Of a DNA stretch of 64,000 nucleotides, positions 41,491 to 54,306 are shown piece by piece. The DNA is from Mimachlamys varia. Taxonomy: Eukaryota > Mollusca > Bivalvia > Pectinida > Pectinidae. The stretch covers positions 3,224,001 to 3,288,000 of the forward strand of contig OX392529.1 of NCBI GenBank assembly GCA_947623455.1, read 5' to 3'. Made by a program: the position numbers and the translations under genes. Within the stretch, counting starts at the first letter, position 1, and the number at the start of each line of letters is the position of its first letter. Under the pieces are notes generated by a model, which saw nothing but the letters and a program-made list of their open reading frames with translations, was not told the DNA's origin and did not search any database.

Positions 41491-41883
41491 ATTAGCAGCT
41501 CACACCACAATTACAGTGTAATAATTAGCCATGTCTACCACGGAGCGTTGTGATGTGGTATTGATTAGGAAAGTGGATTAAATTGTAAGTGACAAAAAAA
41601 TGGAGTAGAATCAGCAGTTATGATCAATACCTCCAATGACATGTCGGCTTAATAGTGAAGGTGGCCAGGAAATCAAAGGAAAATTACAAAATATTGATTA
41701 GAGACACAAAGTTTCTCAAGTCAAACCTGCTGGTAACACAGTAAGATCACAAGTTATCACTATTTTCTGAGGAAAATTGTGATGTCTCCAGATAATAATC
41801 AATATTAATGATCCCACTTACAAAGACATTCCTCAAGTCCTCCCAGGACAATCAATATTACAGTCAGATAGTCACAACAGGAA
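41491..41883. other. Unique spacer between the 57-bp and 40-bp arrays
   Basis: About 390 bp of AT-rich non-repetitive sequence. A small palindrome ATTACA-G-TGTAAT lies at 41510-41522. No open frame of note, RNA gene or element ends are seen. The next array begins directly with AATAGGTCACTAG. Confidence 0.7.
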
Positions 41884-43590
41884 TAGGTCACTAGCTGATA
41901 TCATAGTAAGTGTGACAGTTCCACAGGTCACTAGCTGATATCATAGTAAGTGTGACAGTTCAATAGGTCACTAGCTGATATCATAGTAAGTGTGACAGTT
42001 CAATAGGTCACTAGCTGATATCATAGTAAGTGTGACAGTTCAACAGGTCACTAGCTGATATCATAGTAAGTGTGACAGTTCAACAGGTCACTAGCTGATA
42101 TCATAGTAAGTGTGACAGTTCAACAGGTCACTAGCTGATATCATAGTAAGTGTGACAGTTCAACAGGTCACTAGCTGATATCATAGTAAGTGTGACAGTT
42201 CAACAGGTCACGAGCTGATATCATAGTAAGTGTGACAGTTCAATAGGTCACTAGCTGATATCATAGTAAGTGTGACAGTTCAATAGGTCACTAGCTGATA
42301 TCATAGTAAGTGTGACAGTTCAACAGGTCACTAGCTGATATCATAGTAAGTGTGACAGTTCAACAGGTCACTAGCTGATATCATAGTAAGTGTGACAGTT
42401 CAACAGGTCACTAGCTGATATCATAGTAAGTGTGACAGTTCAATAGGTCACTAGCTGATATCATAGTAAGTGTGACAGTTCAACAGGTCACTAGCTGATA
42501 TCATAGTAAGTGTGACAGTTCAATAGGTCACTAGCTGATATCATAGTAAGCGTGACAGTTCAACAGGTCACTAGCTGATATCATAGTAAGCGTGACAGTT
42601 CAATAGGTCAATAGCTGATATCATAGTAAGCGTGACAGTTCAACAGGTCACGAGCTGATATCATAGTAAGCGTGACAGTTCAACAGGTCACGAGCTGATA
42701 TCATAGTAAGCGTGACAGTTCAACAGGTCACTAGCTGATATCATAGTAAGCGTGACAGTTCAACAGGTCACTAGCTGATATCATAGTAAGTGTGACAGTT
42801 CAATAGGTCACTAGCTGATATCATAGTAAGCGTGACAGTTCAATAGGTCACTAGCTGATATCATAGTAAGTGTGACAGTTCAACAGGTCACTAGCTGATA
42901 TCATAGTAAGTGTGACAGTTCAATAGGTCACTAGCTGATATCATAGTAAGCGTGACAGTTCAACAGGTCACGAGCTGATATCATAGTAAGTGTGACAGTT
43001 CAACAGGTCACTAGCTGATATCATAGTAAGTATGACAGTTCAAAAGGTCACTAGCTGATATCATAGTAAGTGTGACAGTTCAACAGGTCACTAGCTGATA
43101 TCATAGTTGGTGTGACAGTTCAACAGGTCACTAGCTGATATCATAGTAAGTGTGACAGTTCAACAGGTCACTAGCTGATATCATAGTAAGTGTGACAGTT
43201 CCACAGGTCACTAGCTGATATCATAGTAAGTGTGACAGTTCAATAGGTCACTAGCTGATATCATAGTAAGTGTGACAGTTCAATAGGTCACTAGCTGATA
43301 TCATAGTTGGTGTGACAGTTCAACAGGTCACTAGCTGATATCATTGTAAGTGTGACAGTTCAACAGGTCACTAGCTGATATCATAGTTGGTGTGACAGTT
43401 CAACAGGTCACTAGCTGATATCATAGTAAGTGTGACAGTTCAACAGGTCACGAGCTGATATCATAGTAAGCGTGACAGTTCAACAGGTCACTAGCTGATA
43501 TCATAGTAAGTATGACAGTTCAAAAGGTCACTAGCTGATATCATAGTAAGTGTGACAGTTCAACAGGTCACTAGCTGATACCATAGTAAG
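41884..43590. repeat. 40-bp tandem array (about 43 copies, no indels)
   Basis: The unit contains CACTAGCTGATATCATAG and GTAAGTGTGACAGTTCAA, and holds an exact 40-bp register throughout. It has the palindrome TGATATCA and inverted GTGAC/GTCAC arms 10 nt apart. Variants include CAACAGG/CAATAGG, GTAAGCGTG/GTAAGTGTG, CACGAGC/CACTAGC and GTTGGTGTG. Higher-order spacing is visible: a TATGACAGTTCAAAAGG unit occurs at 43031 and 43511 (480 bp, 12 units), and CCACAGGTCA at 41921 and 43201 (1280 bp, 32 units). Confidence 0.97.
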
Positions 43591-44234
43591 AGTGAGAGAT
43601 CAGTAGGTCACTAGTTCACCTCATATAAGTGTGAGAGTTCAATAGGTCGATAGCTGACCTCATATAAGTGTCAGAGTTCAGTAGGTCACTAGCTGACCTC
43701 ATATAAGTGTCAGAGTTCAGTAGGTCACTAGCTGACCTCATATAAGTGTCAGAGTTCAGTAGGTCACTAGTTCACCTCATATAAGTGTGAGAGTTCAATA
43801 GGTCATTGGCTGACCTCATATAATTGTGAGGGTTCAGTATGTCACTAGCTGACCTCATAGTAAGTGTGAGAGATCAGTAGGTCACTAGTTCACCTCATAT
43901 AAGTGTGAGAGTTCAATAGGTCGATAGCTGACCTCATAGTAAGATTGAGAGTTCAGTAGGTCACTAGCTGACCTCATAGTAAGTGTGAGAGTTCAGTAGG
44001 TCACTAGCTGATATCATAGTAAGTGTGAGAGATCAGTAGGTCGATAGCTGACCTCATTTAAGTGTGAGAGTTCAGTAGGTCACTAGTTCACCTCATATAA
44101 GTGTGAGAGTTCAATAGGTAATTGGCTGACCTCATATAATTGTGAGAGATCAGTAGGTCAATAGCTGACCTCATAGTAAGTGTGATTGTTCATTAGGTCA
44201 CTAGCTGACCTCATATAAGTGTGAGAGTTCAGCT
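43591..44234. repeat. Degenerate 39/40-bp relative of the 40-bp array (about 16 copies)
   Basis: Units here read CACTAGCTGACCTCATATAAG and GTGAGAGTTCAGTAGG, mixing 39-bp (CATATAAG) and 40-bp (CATAGTAAG) lengths, with CACTAGTTCACC variants at regular intervals. They are clearly homologous to the uniform 40-bp array on the left but far more diverged, as expected of an array flank less often homogenised by unequal exchange. Confidence 0.92.
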
Positions 44235-44260
44235 GTCCTCTTAGACACATTAATCACAAT

Positions 44261-47200
44261 ACAGTGGTGCCACATAGGGTACAAACACAGTGGTGCCACA
44301 TAGGGTACAGTCACAGTGGTGCCACACAGGGTACAGTCACAGTGGTGCAACATAGGGTACAGTCACAGTGGTGCCACATAGGGTACAGTCACAGTGGTGC
44401 CACTTAGGGTACAGTCACAGTGGTGCCACATAGGGTACGGTCACAGTGGTGCCACATAGGGTATGGTCACAGTGGTGCCACATAAGGTACAGTCACAGTG
44501 GTGCCACATAGGGAATGGTCACGGTGGTGCCACATAGGGTATGGTCCCAGTGATGCCATATAGGGTATGGTCACATTGGTGCCACATGGGGTATGGTCAC
44601 AGTGGTGCCGCATGGGGTAAGGTCACAGTGGTGCCACACAGGGTACAGTCACAGTGGTGTCACACAGGGTACAGTCACAGTAGTGCCATATAGGGTACAG
44701 TCCCAGTGGTGTCACACAGGGTACAGTCACAGTGGTGCCACATAGGGTATGGTCCCAGTGATGCCACATAGGGTACAGTCACAGTGGTGTCACACAGAGT
44801 ACAGTCACAGTGGTGCCACATAGGGTACAGTCACAGTGGTGTCACATAGGGTACAGTCACAGTGGTGCCACATAGGGTATGGTCCCAGTGTTGCCACATA
44901 GGGTATGGTCACAGTGATGCCACATAGGGTATGGCCACAGTGGTGTCACATGGGGTACAGACACAGTGGTGTCACATGGGGTACAGTCACTGTGGTGTCA
45001 CATGGGGTACGGTCACTGTGGTGCCACATAGGGTACAGTCACAGTGGTGCCACACAGGGTACAGTCACAGTGGTGCAACATAGGGTATGGTCACAGTGGT
45101 GCCACATAGGGTACAGTCACATTGGTGCCACATAGGGTACAGTCACAGTGGTGCAACATAGGGTACAGTCACAGTGGTGCAACATAGGGTACAGTCACAG
45201 TGGTGCCACACAGGGTACAGTCACGGTGGTGCAACATAGGGTACAGTCACAGTGGTGCCACATAAGGTATGGTCACAGTGGTGCCACATAGGGTATGGTC
45301 ACAGTGGTGCCACATAAGGTACAGTCACAGTGGTGCCACATAGGGAATGGTCACGGTGGTGCCACATAGGGTATGGTCCCAGTGATGGCACATAGGGTAT
45401 GGTCTCAGTGGTGCCACATGGGGTACGGTCACAGTGGTGTCACATGGGGTACGGTCACAGTGGTGTCACATGGGGTATGGTCACAGTGGTGTCGCATGGG
45501 GTAAAGTCACAGTGGTGCCACACAGGGTACAGTCACAGTGGTGTCACACAGGGTACAGTCACAGTGGTGCCATATAGGGTACAGCCACAGTGCTGCCACA
45601 TAGGGTACCGTCACAGTGGTGCCACACAGGGTACAGTCACAGTGGTGTCACATGGGGTACAGACACAGTGGTGTCACATGGGGTACGGTCACAGTGGTGT
45701 CACATGGGGTAAGGTCACAGTGGTGCCACATAGGGTACAGTCACAGTGGTGCAACATAGGGTACAGTCACAGTGGACTAACATAGGGTACAGTCACAGTG
45801 GACTAACACATGGTACAGTCACAGTGGACTAACACAGGGTACAGTCACAGTGGACTAACACAGGGTACAGACACAGTGGACTAACACAGGGTACAGACAC
45901 AGTGGACTTACACAGGGTACAGTCACAGTGGACTAACATACGGTACAGTCACAGTGGACTAACACAGGGTACAGTCACAGTGGACTAACACAGGGTACAG
46001 ACACAGTGGACTAACACAGGGTACAGACACAGTGGACTAACACAGGGTACAGACACAGTGGACTAACACAGGGTACAGACACAGTGGACTTACATAGGGT
46101 ACAGTCACAGTGGACTAACACAGGGTACAGACACAGGGGACTAACACAGGGTACAGTCACAGTGGACTAACACAGGGTACAGACACAGTGGACTAACACA
46201 GGGTACCGTCACAGTGGACTAACACAGGGTACAGACACAGTGGACTAACATAGGGTACAGTCATAGTGGACTAACATAGGGTACAGTCACAGTGGACTAA
46301 CATAGGGTACAGACACAGTGGACTAACACAGGGTACAGTCACAGTGGACTAACACAGGGTACAGTCACAGTGGACTAACACAGGGTACAGACACAGTGGA
46401 CTAACACAGGGTACAGTCACAGTGGACTAACATAGGGTACAGTCACAGTGGACTAACACAGGGTACAGACACAGTGGACTAACACAGGGTACAGTCACAG
46501 TGGACAAACACAGGGTACAGTCACAGTGGACTAACATAGGGTACAGTCACAGTGGACTAACATAGGGTACAGTCACAGTGGTGTCACACAGGGTACAGTC
46601 ACAGTGGACTAACACAGGGTACAGTCACAGTGGACTAACACATGGTACAGTCACAGTGGACTAACACAGGGTACAGTCACAGTGGTGTCACACAAGGTAC
46701 AGTCACAGTGGTGTCACACAGGGTACAGACACAGTGGTGTCACACAGGGTACAGACACAGTGGACTAACACAGGGTACAGTCACAGTGGACTAACACAGG
46801 GTACAGTGACAGTGGACTAACACAGGGTACAGTCACAGTGGTGTCACACAGGGTACAGACACAGTGGACTAACACAGGGTACAGTCACAGTGGACTAACA
46901 CAGGGTACAGTCACAGTGGTGTCACACAGGGTTCAGTCACAGTGGACTAACATAGGGTACAGTCACAGTGGACTAACACAGGGTACAGTCACAGTGGACT
47001 AACACAGAGTACAGTCACAATGGTGCCACATAGGGTATGGTCCCAGTGATGCCACATAGGGTACAGTCACAGTGGTGTCACACAGAGTACAGTCACAGTG
47101 GTGCCACATAGGGTACAGTCACAGTGGTGTCACATAGGGTACAGTCACAGTGGTGCCACATAGGGTATGGTCCCAGTGATGCCACATAGGGTATGGTCAC

Positions 47201-50053
47201 AGTGATGCCACATAGGGTATGGCCACAGTGGTGTCTAATGGGGTACAGACACAGTGGTGTCACATGGGGTACAGTCACTGTGGTGTCACATGGGGTACGG
47301 TCACTGTGGTGCCACATAGGGTAGTCACAGTGGTGCCACACAGGGTACAGTCACAGTGGTGCAACATAGGGTATGGTCACAGTGGTGCCACATAGGGTAC
47401 AGTCACATTGGTGCCACATAGGGTACAGTCACAGTGGTGCAACATAGGGTACAGTCACAGTGGTGCAACATAGGGTACAGTCACAGTGGTGCCACACAGG
47501 GTACAGTCACGGTGGTGCAACATAGGGTACAGTCACAGTGGTGCCACATAAGGTACAGTCACAGTGGTGCCACATAGGGTATGGTCACAGTGGTGCCACA
47601 TAAGGTACAGTCACAGTGGTGCCACATAGGGAATGGTCACAGTGGTGCCACATAGGGTATGGTCTCAGTGGTGCCACATGGGGTACGGTCACAGTGGTGT
47701 CACATGGGGTACGGTCACAGTGGTGTCGCATGGGGTAAAGTCACAGTGGTGCCACACAGGGTACAGTCACAGTGGTGTCACACAGGGTACAGTCACAGTG
47801 GTGCCACATAGGGTACAGCCACAGTGCTGCCACATAGGGTACAGTCACAGTGGTGCCACACAGGGTACAGTCACAGTGGTGTCACATGGGGTACAGACAC
47901 AGTGGTATCACATGGGGTACGGTCACAGTGGTGTCACATGGGGTAAGGTCACAGTGGTGCCACATGGGGTACAGTCACAGTGGTGCAACATAGGGTACAG
48001 TCACAGTGGTGCAACATAGGGTACAGTCACAGTGGTGCAACATAGGGTACAGTCACAGTGGACTAACATAGGGTACAGTCACAGTGGACTAACACATGGT
48101 ACAGTCACAGTGGACTAACACAGGGTACAGTCACAGTGGACTAACACAGGGTACAGACACAGTGGACTAACACAGGGTACAGACACAGTGGACTTACACA
48201 GGGTACAGTCACAGTGGACTAACATACGGTACAGTCACAGTGGACTAACACAGGGTACAGTCACAGTGGACTAACACAGAGTACAGACACAGTGGACTAA
48301 CACAGGGTACAGACACAGTGGACTAACACAGGGTACAGACACAGTGGACTAACACACAGGGTACAGACACAGTGGACTTACATAGGGTACAGTCACAGTG
48401 GACTAACACAGGGTACAGACACAGTGGACTAACACAGGGTACAGTCACAGTGGACTAACACAGGGTACAGACACAGTGGACTAACACAGGGTACCGTCAC
48501 AGTGGACTAACACAGGGTACAGACACAGTGGACTAACATAGGGTACAGTCATAGTGGACTAACATAGGGTACAGTCACAGTGGACTAACATAGGGTACAG
48601 ACACAGTGGACTAACACAGGGTACAGTCACAGTGGACTAACACAGGGTACAGTCACAGTGGACTAACACAGGGTACAGACACAGTGGACTAACACAGGGT
48701 ACAGGCACAGTGGACTAACATAGGGTACAGTCACAGTGGACTAACACAGGGTACAGACACAGTGGACTAACACAGGGTACAGTCACAGTGGACAAACACA
48801 GGGTACAGTCACAGTGGACTAACATAGGGTACAGTCACAGTGGACTAACATAGGGTACAGTCACAGTGGACTAACATAGGGTACAGTCACAGTGGTGTCA
48901 CACAGGGTACAGTCACAGTGGACTAACACAGGGTACAGTCACAGTGGACTAACACATGGTACAGTCACAGTGGACTAACACAGGGTACAGTCACAGTGGT
49001 GTCACACAAGGTACAGTCACAGTGGTGTCACACAGGGTACAGACACAGTGGTGTCACACAGGGTACAGACACAGTGGACTAACACAGGGTACAGTCACAG
49101 TGGACTAACACAGGGTACAGTCACAGTGGTGTCACACAGGGTACAGACACAGTGGACTAACACAGGGTACAGTCACAGTGGACTAACACAGGGTACAGTC
49201 ACAGTGGTGTCACACAGGGTACAGTCACAGTGGACTAACATAGGGTACAGTCACAGTGGACTAACACAGGGTACAGTCACAGTGGACTAACACAGGGTAC
49301 AGTCACAGTGGTGTCACACAGGGTACAGTCACAGTGGACTAACACAGGGTACAGACACAGTGGACTAACACAGGGTACAGTCACAGTGGACTAACACAGG
49401 GTACAGACACAGTGGACTAACACAGGGTACAGACACAGTGGACTAACATAGGGTACAGTCATAGTGGACTAACATAGGGTACAGTCACAGTGGACTAACA
49501 TAGGGTACAGACACAGTGGACTAACACAGGGTACAGTCACAGTGGACTAACACAGGGTACAGTCACAGTGGACTAACACAGGGTACAGTCACAGTGGACT
49601 AACACAGGATACAGACACAGTGGACTTACATAGGATACAGTCACAGTGGACTAACATAGGATACAGACACAGTGGACTAACATAGGATACAGTCACAGTA
49701 GACTAACACAGGGTACAGTCACAGTGGACTAACACAGGGTACAGTCACAGTGGACTAACATAGGATACAGACACAGTGGACTAACATAGGATACAGTCAC
49801 AGTGGACTAACACAGGGTACAGTCACAGTGGACTAACACAGGGTACAGTCACAGTGGACTAACATAGGGTACAGTCACAGTGGACTAACATAGGATACAG
49901 TCACAGTGGACTAACACAGGGTACAGACACAGTGGACTAACACAGGGTACAGTCATAGTGGACTAACACAGGGTACAGTCACAGTGGACTAACATAGGAT
50001 ACAGTCACAGTGGACTAATATAGGATACAGACACAGTGGACTAACACTTGGTA
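44261..50053. repeat. 26-bp tandem array (about 223 copies), two alternating subfamilies
   Basis: The shared core is GGGTACAGTCACAGTGG. Subfamily a continues TGCCACATA or TGTCACACA (44261-45770 and about 47020-48055). Subfamily b continues ACTAACACA (about 45771-47019 and 48056-50053), with some intermixing. Rare 2-bp changes occur (GGGTAGTCAC near 47321, AACACACAGGG near 48351). The site GGGTACGGTC / GGGTATGGTC / GGGTACAGTC shows CG, TG and CA states. Short open frames of 76-128 codons arise by chance because three units make 26 codons. The TAGGGT inside each unit is not a telomere repeat. Confidence 0.97.
44744..49300. repeat. 2288-bp duplication (88 monomers) in the 26-bp array
   Basis: A run of rare variants (GGTCCCAGTGATGCC, CACACAGAGTACAG, GTATGGCCACAG) starting near 44744 recurs near 47032. 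The offset is 2288 bp (88 x 26) at 44761/47049 and at the GTCATAGTGG unit (46261/48549). Inside, the offset falls to 2260 at the GGTCTCAGTG unit (45401/47661), so copy 2 lost one monomer plus 2 bp and later regained the length. A third GTCATAGTGG unit at 49459 (910 bp, 35 units further) marks another partial copy. Confidence 0.85.
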
Positions 50054-50271
50054 ATCTGTAGTTATTGGGACCTGACAGGGACAGACTTGGATGTAAAGAC
50101 ACATGTGGAACAGCCACAGGAGCCGAGGATATATCTTCATTTGTCCCAGGACCAGCAGACACAAGCTCTCCCAGACATGACAAAAGTAATTATCTCTGTC
50201 TCCAGCCAGACCTATAGATCTTAACAATGTCACTGAGCTATCATCCATCACCAACTTTAAAAGTCCTGAAA
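50054..50271. other. Unique spacer between the 26-bp and 29-bp arrays
   Basis: About 218 bp of balanced composition that is not repetitive. Minus-strand frames of 64-79 codons (about 49989-50254) cross it but start or end in the repeats and give no recognisable domain. It could be a fragment of formerly unique DNA. No gene call is made. Confidence 0.65.
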
Positions 50272-53200
50272 CCAGGTATAAAGGTACAGGACTATGTCAG
50301 CCAGGTATAAAGGTACAGGACTGTGTCAGCCAGGTATAAAGGTACAGGACTGTGTCAGCCAGGTATAAAGGTACAGGACTGTGTCAGCCAGGTATACATG
50401 CAGGTACAGGACTGTGTCAGCCAGGTATAAAGGTACAGGACTATGTCAGCCAGGTATAAAGGTACAGGACTATGTCAGCCAGGTATACAGGTACAGGACT
50501 ATGTCAGCCAGGTATAAAGGTACAGGACTGTGTCAGCCAGGTATAAAGGTACAGGACTATGTCAGCCAGGTATAAAGGTACAGGACTATGTCAGCCAGGT
50601 ATAAAGGTACAGGACTGTGTCAGCCAGGTATAAAGGTACAGGACTGTGTCAGCCAGGTATAAAGGTACAGGACTGTGTCAGCCAGGTATAAAGGTACAGG
50701 ACTATGTCAGTCAGGTATAAAGGTACAGGACTATGTCAGCCAGGTATAAAGGTACAGGACTGTGTCAGTCAGGTATAAAGGTACAGGACTGTGTCAGCCA
50801 GGTATACAGGTACAGGACTGTGTCAGCCAGGTATAAAGGTACAGGACTATGTCAGCCAGGTATAAAGGTATAGGACTATGTCAGCCAGGTATACAGGTAC
50901 AGGACTATGTCAGCCAGGTATAAAGGTACAGGACTATGTCAGCCAGGTATAAAGGTATAGGACTATGTCAGCCAGGTATAAAGGTACAGGACTATGTCAG
51001 CCAGGTATACAGGTACAGGACTATGTCAGTCAGGTATAAAGGTATAGGACTGTGTCAGCCAGGTATAAAGGTATAGGACTGTGTCAGCCAGGTATAAAGG
51101 TACAGGACTATGTCAGCCAGGTATACAGGTACAGGACTATGTCAGCCAGGTATAAAGGTACAGGACTATGTCAGCCAGGTATAAAGGTATAGGACTGTGT
51201 CAGTCAGGTATAAAGGTACAGGACTATGTCAGCCAGGTATAAAGGTACAGGACTATGTCAGCCAGGTATACAGGTACAGGACTGTGTCAGTCAGGTATAA
51301 AGGTACAGGACTATGTCAGCCAGGTATAAAGGTACAGGACTATGTCAGCCAGGTATACAGGTACAGGACTGTGTCAGCCAGGTATACAGGTACAGGACTG
51401 TGTCAGCCAGGTATAAAGGTACAGGACTATGTCAGCCAGGTATAAAGGTACAGGACTATGTCAGCCAGGTATAAAGGTACAGGACTGTGTCAGTCAGGTA
51501 TAAAGGTACAGGACTATGTCAGTCAGGTATAAAGGTACAGGACTGTGTCAGCCAGGTATAAAGGTACAGGACTATGTCAGTCAGGTATAAAGGTACAGGA
51601 CTGTGTCAGCCAGGTATACATGCAGGTACAGGACTGTGTCAGCCAGGTATAAAGATACAGGACTGTGTCAGTCAGGTATAAAGGTACAGGACTGTGTCAG
51701 TCAGGTATAAAGGTACAGGACTGTGTCAGTCAGGTATAAAGGTACAGGACTGTGTCAGCCAGGTATAAAGGTACAGGACTATGTCAGCCAGGTATAAAGG
51801 TACAGGACTATGTCAGCCAGGTATAAAGGTACAGGACTATGTCAGCCAGGTATAAAGGTACAGGACTTTGTCAGCCAGGTATAAAGGTACAGGACTATGT
51901 CAGCCAGGTATAAAGGTATAGGACTGTGTCAGCCAGGTATACAGGTACAGGACTATGTCAGTCAGGTATGAAGGTACAGGACTATGTCAGTCAGGTATAA
52001 AGGTACAGGACTGTGTCAGCCAGGTATAAAGGTACAGGACTGTGTCAGTCAGGTATACAGGTACAGGACTGTGTCAGCCAGGTATACAGGTACAGGACTG
52101 TGTCAGCCAGGTATACAGGTACAGGACTGTGTCAGTCAGGTATACAGGTACAGGACTGTGACAGTCAGGTATAAAGGTACAGGACTGTGTCAGTCAGGTA
52201 TAAAGATACAGGACTGTGTCAGTCAGGTATAAAGGTACAGGACTGTGTCAGCCAGGTATAAAGGTACAGGACTGTGTCAGCCAGGTATAAAGGTACAGGA
52301 CTGTGTCAGTCAGGTATACAGGTACAGGACTATGTCAGCCAGGTATACAGGTACAGGACTGTGTCAGCCAGGTATAAAGGTACAGGACTGTGTCAGCCAG
52401 GTATACAGGTACAGGACTATGTCAGCCAGGTATAAAGGTACAGGACTATGTCAGCCAGGTATAAAGGTACAGGACTGTGTCAGTCAGGTATACAGGTACA
52501 GGACTGTGACAGTCAGGTATAAAGGTACAGGACTATGTCAGCCTGGTATACAGGTACAGGACTATGTCAGTCAGGTATAAAGGTACAGGACTGTGTCAGC
52601 CAGGTATAAAGGTACAGGACTATGTCAGCCAGGTATAAAGGTACAGGACTGTGTCAGTCAGGTATACAGGTACAGGACTGTGACAGTCAGGTATAAAGGT
52701 ACAGGACTATGTCAGCCAGGTATACAGGTACAGGACTATGTCAGCCAGGTATAAAGGTACAGGACTATGTCAGCCTGGTATACAGGTACAGGACTATGTC
52801 AGCCTGGTATACAGGTACAGGACTGTGTCAGTCAGGTATAAAGGTACAGGACTGTGTCAGCCAGGTATAAAGGTACGGGACTGTGTCAGTCAGGTATACA
52901 GGTACAGGACTGTGACAGTCAGGTATAAAGGTACAGGACTATGTCAGCCTGGTATACAGGTACAGGACTGTGTCAGTCAGGTATAAAGGTACAGGACTGT
53001 GTCAGCCAGGTATGAAGGTACAGGACTATGTCAGTCAGGTATAAAGGTACAGGACTGTGTCAGTCAGGTATACAGGTACAGGACTGTGTCAGCCAGGTAT
53101 AAAGGTACAGGACTATGTCAGTCAGGTATAAAGGTACAGGACTGTGTCAGCCAGGTATACAGGTACAGGACTATGTCAGCCAGGTATAAAGGTACAGGAC

Positions 53201-54306
53201 TGTGTCAGCCAGGTATAAAGGTACAGGACTGTGTCAGCCAGGTATACAGGTACAGGACTGTGTCAACCAGGTATACAGGTACAGGACTATGTCAGTCAGG
53301 TATAAAGGTACAGGACTGTGTCAGCCAGGTATAAAGGTACAGGACTATGTCAGTCAGGTATACAGGTACAGGACTGTGTCAGCCAGGTATACAGGTACAG
53401 GACTATGTCAGTCAGGTATAAAGGTACAGGACTGTGTCAGCCAGGTATACAGGTACAGGACTGTGTCAGTCAGGTATACAGGTACAGGACTGTGACAGTC
53501 AGGTATAAAGGTACAGGACTGTGTCAGTCAGGTATACAGGTACAGGACTGTGTCAGTCAGGTATACAGGTACAGGACTGTGACAGTCAGGTTTACAGGTA
53601 CAGGACTGTGACAGTCAGGTATACAGGTACAGGACTGTGTCAGTCAGGTATACAGGTACAGGACTGTGTCAGCCAGGTATACAGGTACAGGACTATGTCA
53701 GTCAGGTATAAAGGTACAGGACTGTGTCAGCCAGGTATAAAGGTACAGGACTATGTCAGTCAGGTATACAGGTACAGGACTGTGACAGTCAGGTATAAAG
53801 GTACAGGACTGTGTCAGCCAGGTATAAAGGTACAGGACTGTGTCAGCCAGGTATAAAGGTACAGGACTATGTCAGCCTGGTATACAGGTACAGGACTGTG
53901 TCAGTCAGGTATAAAGGTACAGGACTGTGTCAGCCAGGTATAAAGGTACGGGACTGTGTCAGTCAGGTATACAGGTACAGGACTGTGACAGTCAGGTATA
54001 AAGGTACAGGACTATGTCAGCCTGGTATACAGGTACAGGACTGTGTCAGTCAGGTATAAAGGTACAGGACTGTGTCAGCCAGGTATAAAGGTACAGGACT
54101 GTGTCAGTCAGGTATACAGGTACAGGACTGTGACAGTCAGGTATAAAGGTACAGGACTGTGTCAGTCAGGTAGACAGGTACAGGACTGTGTCAGTCAGGT
54201 ATACAGGTACAGGACTGTGTCAGCCAGGTATAAAGGTACAGGACTGTGTCAGCCAGGTATAAAGGTACAGGACTATGTCAGTCAGGTATATAGGTACAGG
54301 ACTGTT
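50272..54306. repeat. 29-bp tandem array (about 139 copies)
   Basis: The unit is AGGTATAAAGGTACAGG followed by ACTGTGTCAGCC, with frequent TATACAGG, ACTATG, CAGTC and GTGACAG variants. Register is exact apart from a 4-bp insertion (TATACATGCAGG) present at 50391 and 51613. Those are 1222 bp apart (42 units plus the insert), suggesting a duplication. A GGTACGGGAC unit with its neighbours recurs at 52872 and 53945 (1073 bp, 37 units). Since 29 is not divisible by 3, frames cycle through all three phases. They stay open for 82-111 codons only where every third unit has TATAC in place of TATAA. Units contain a TATAAAGG string. Confidence 0.97.

Noticed and set aside
44261..50053. TAGGGT in the 26-bp units as telomeric repeats
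   Set aside because: The hexamer occurs once per 26 bp, is not tandem, and varies (CAGGGT, TGGGGT), so it is incidental.
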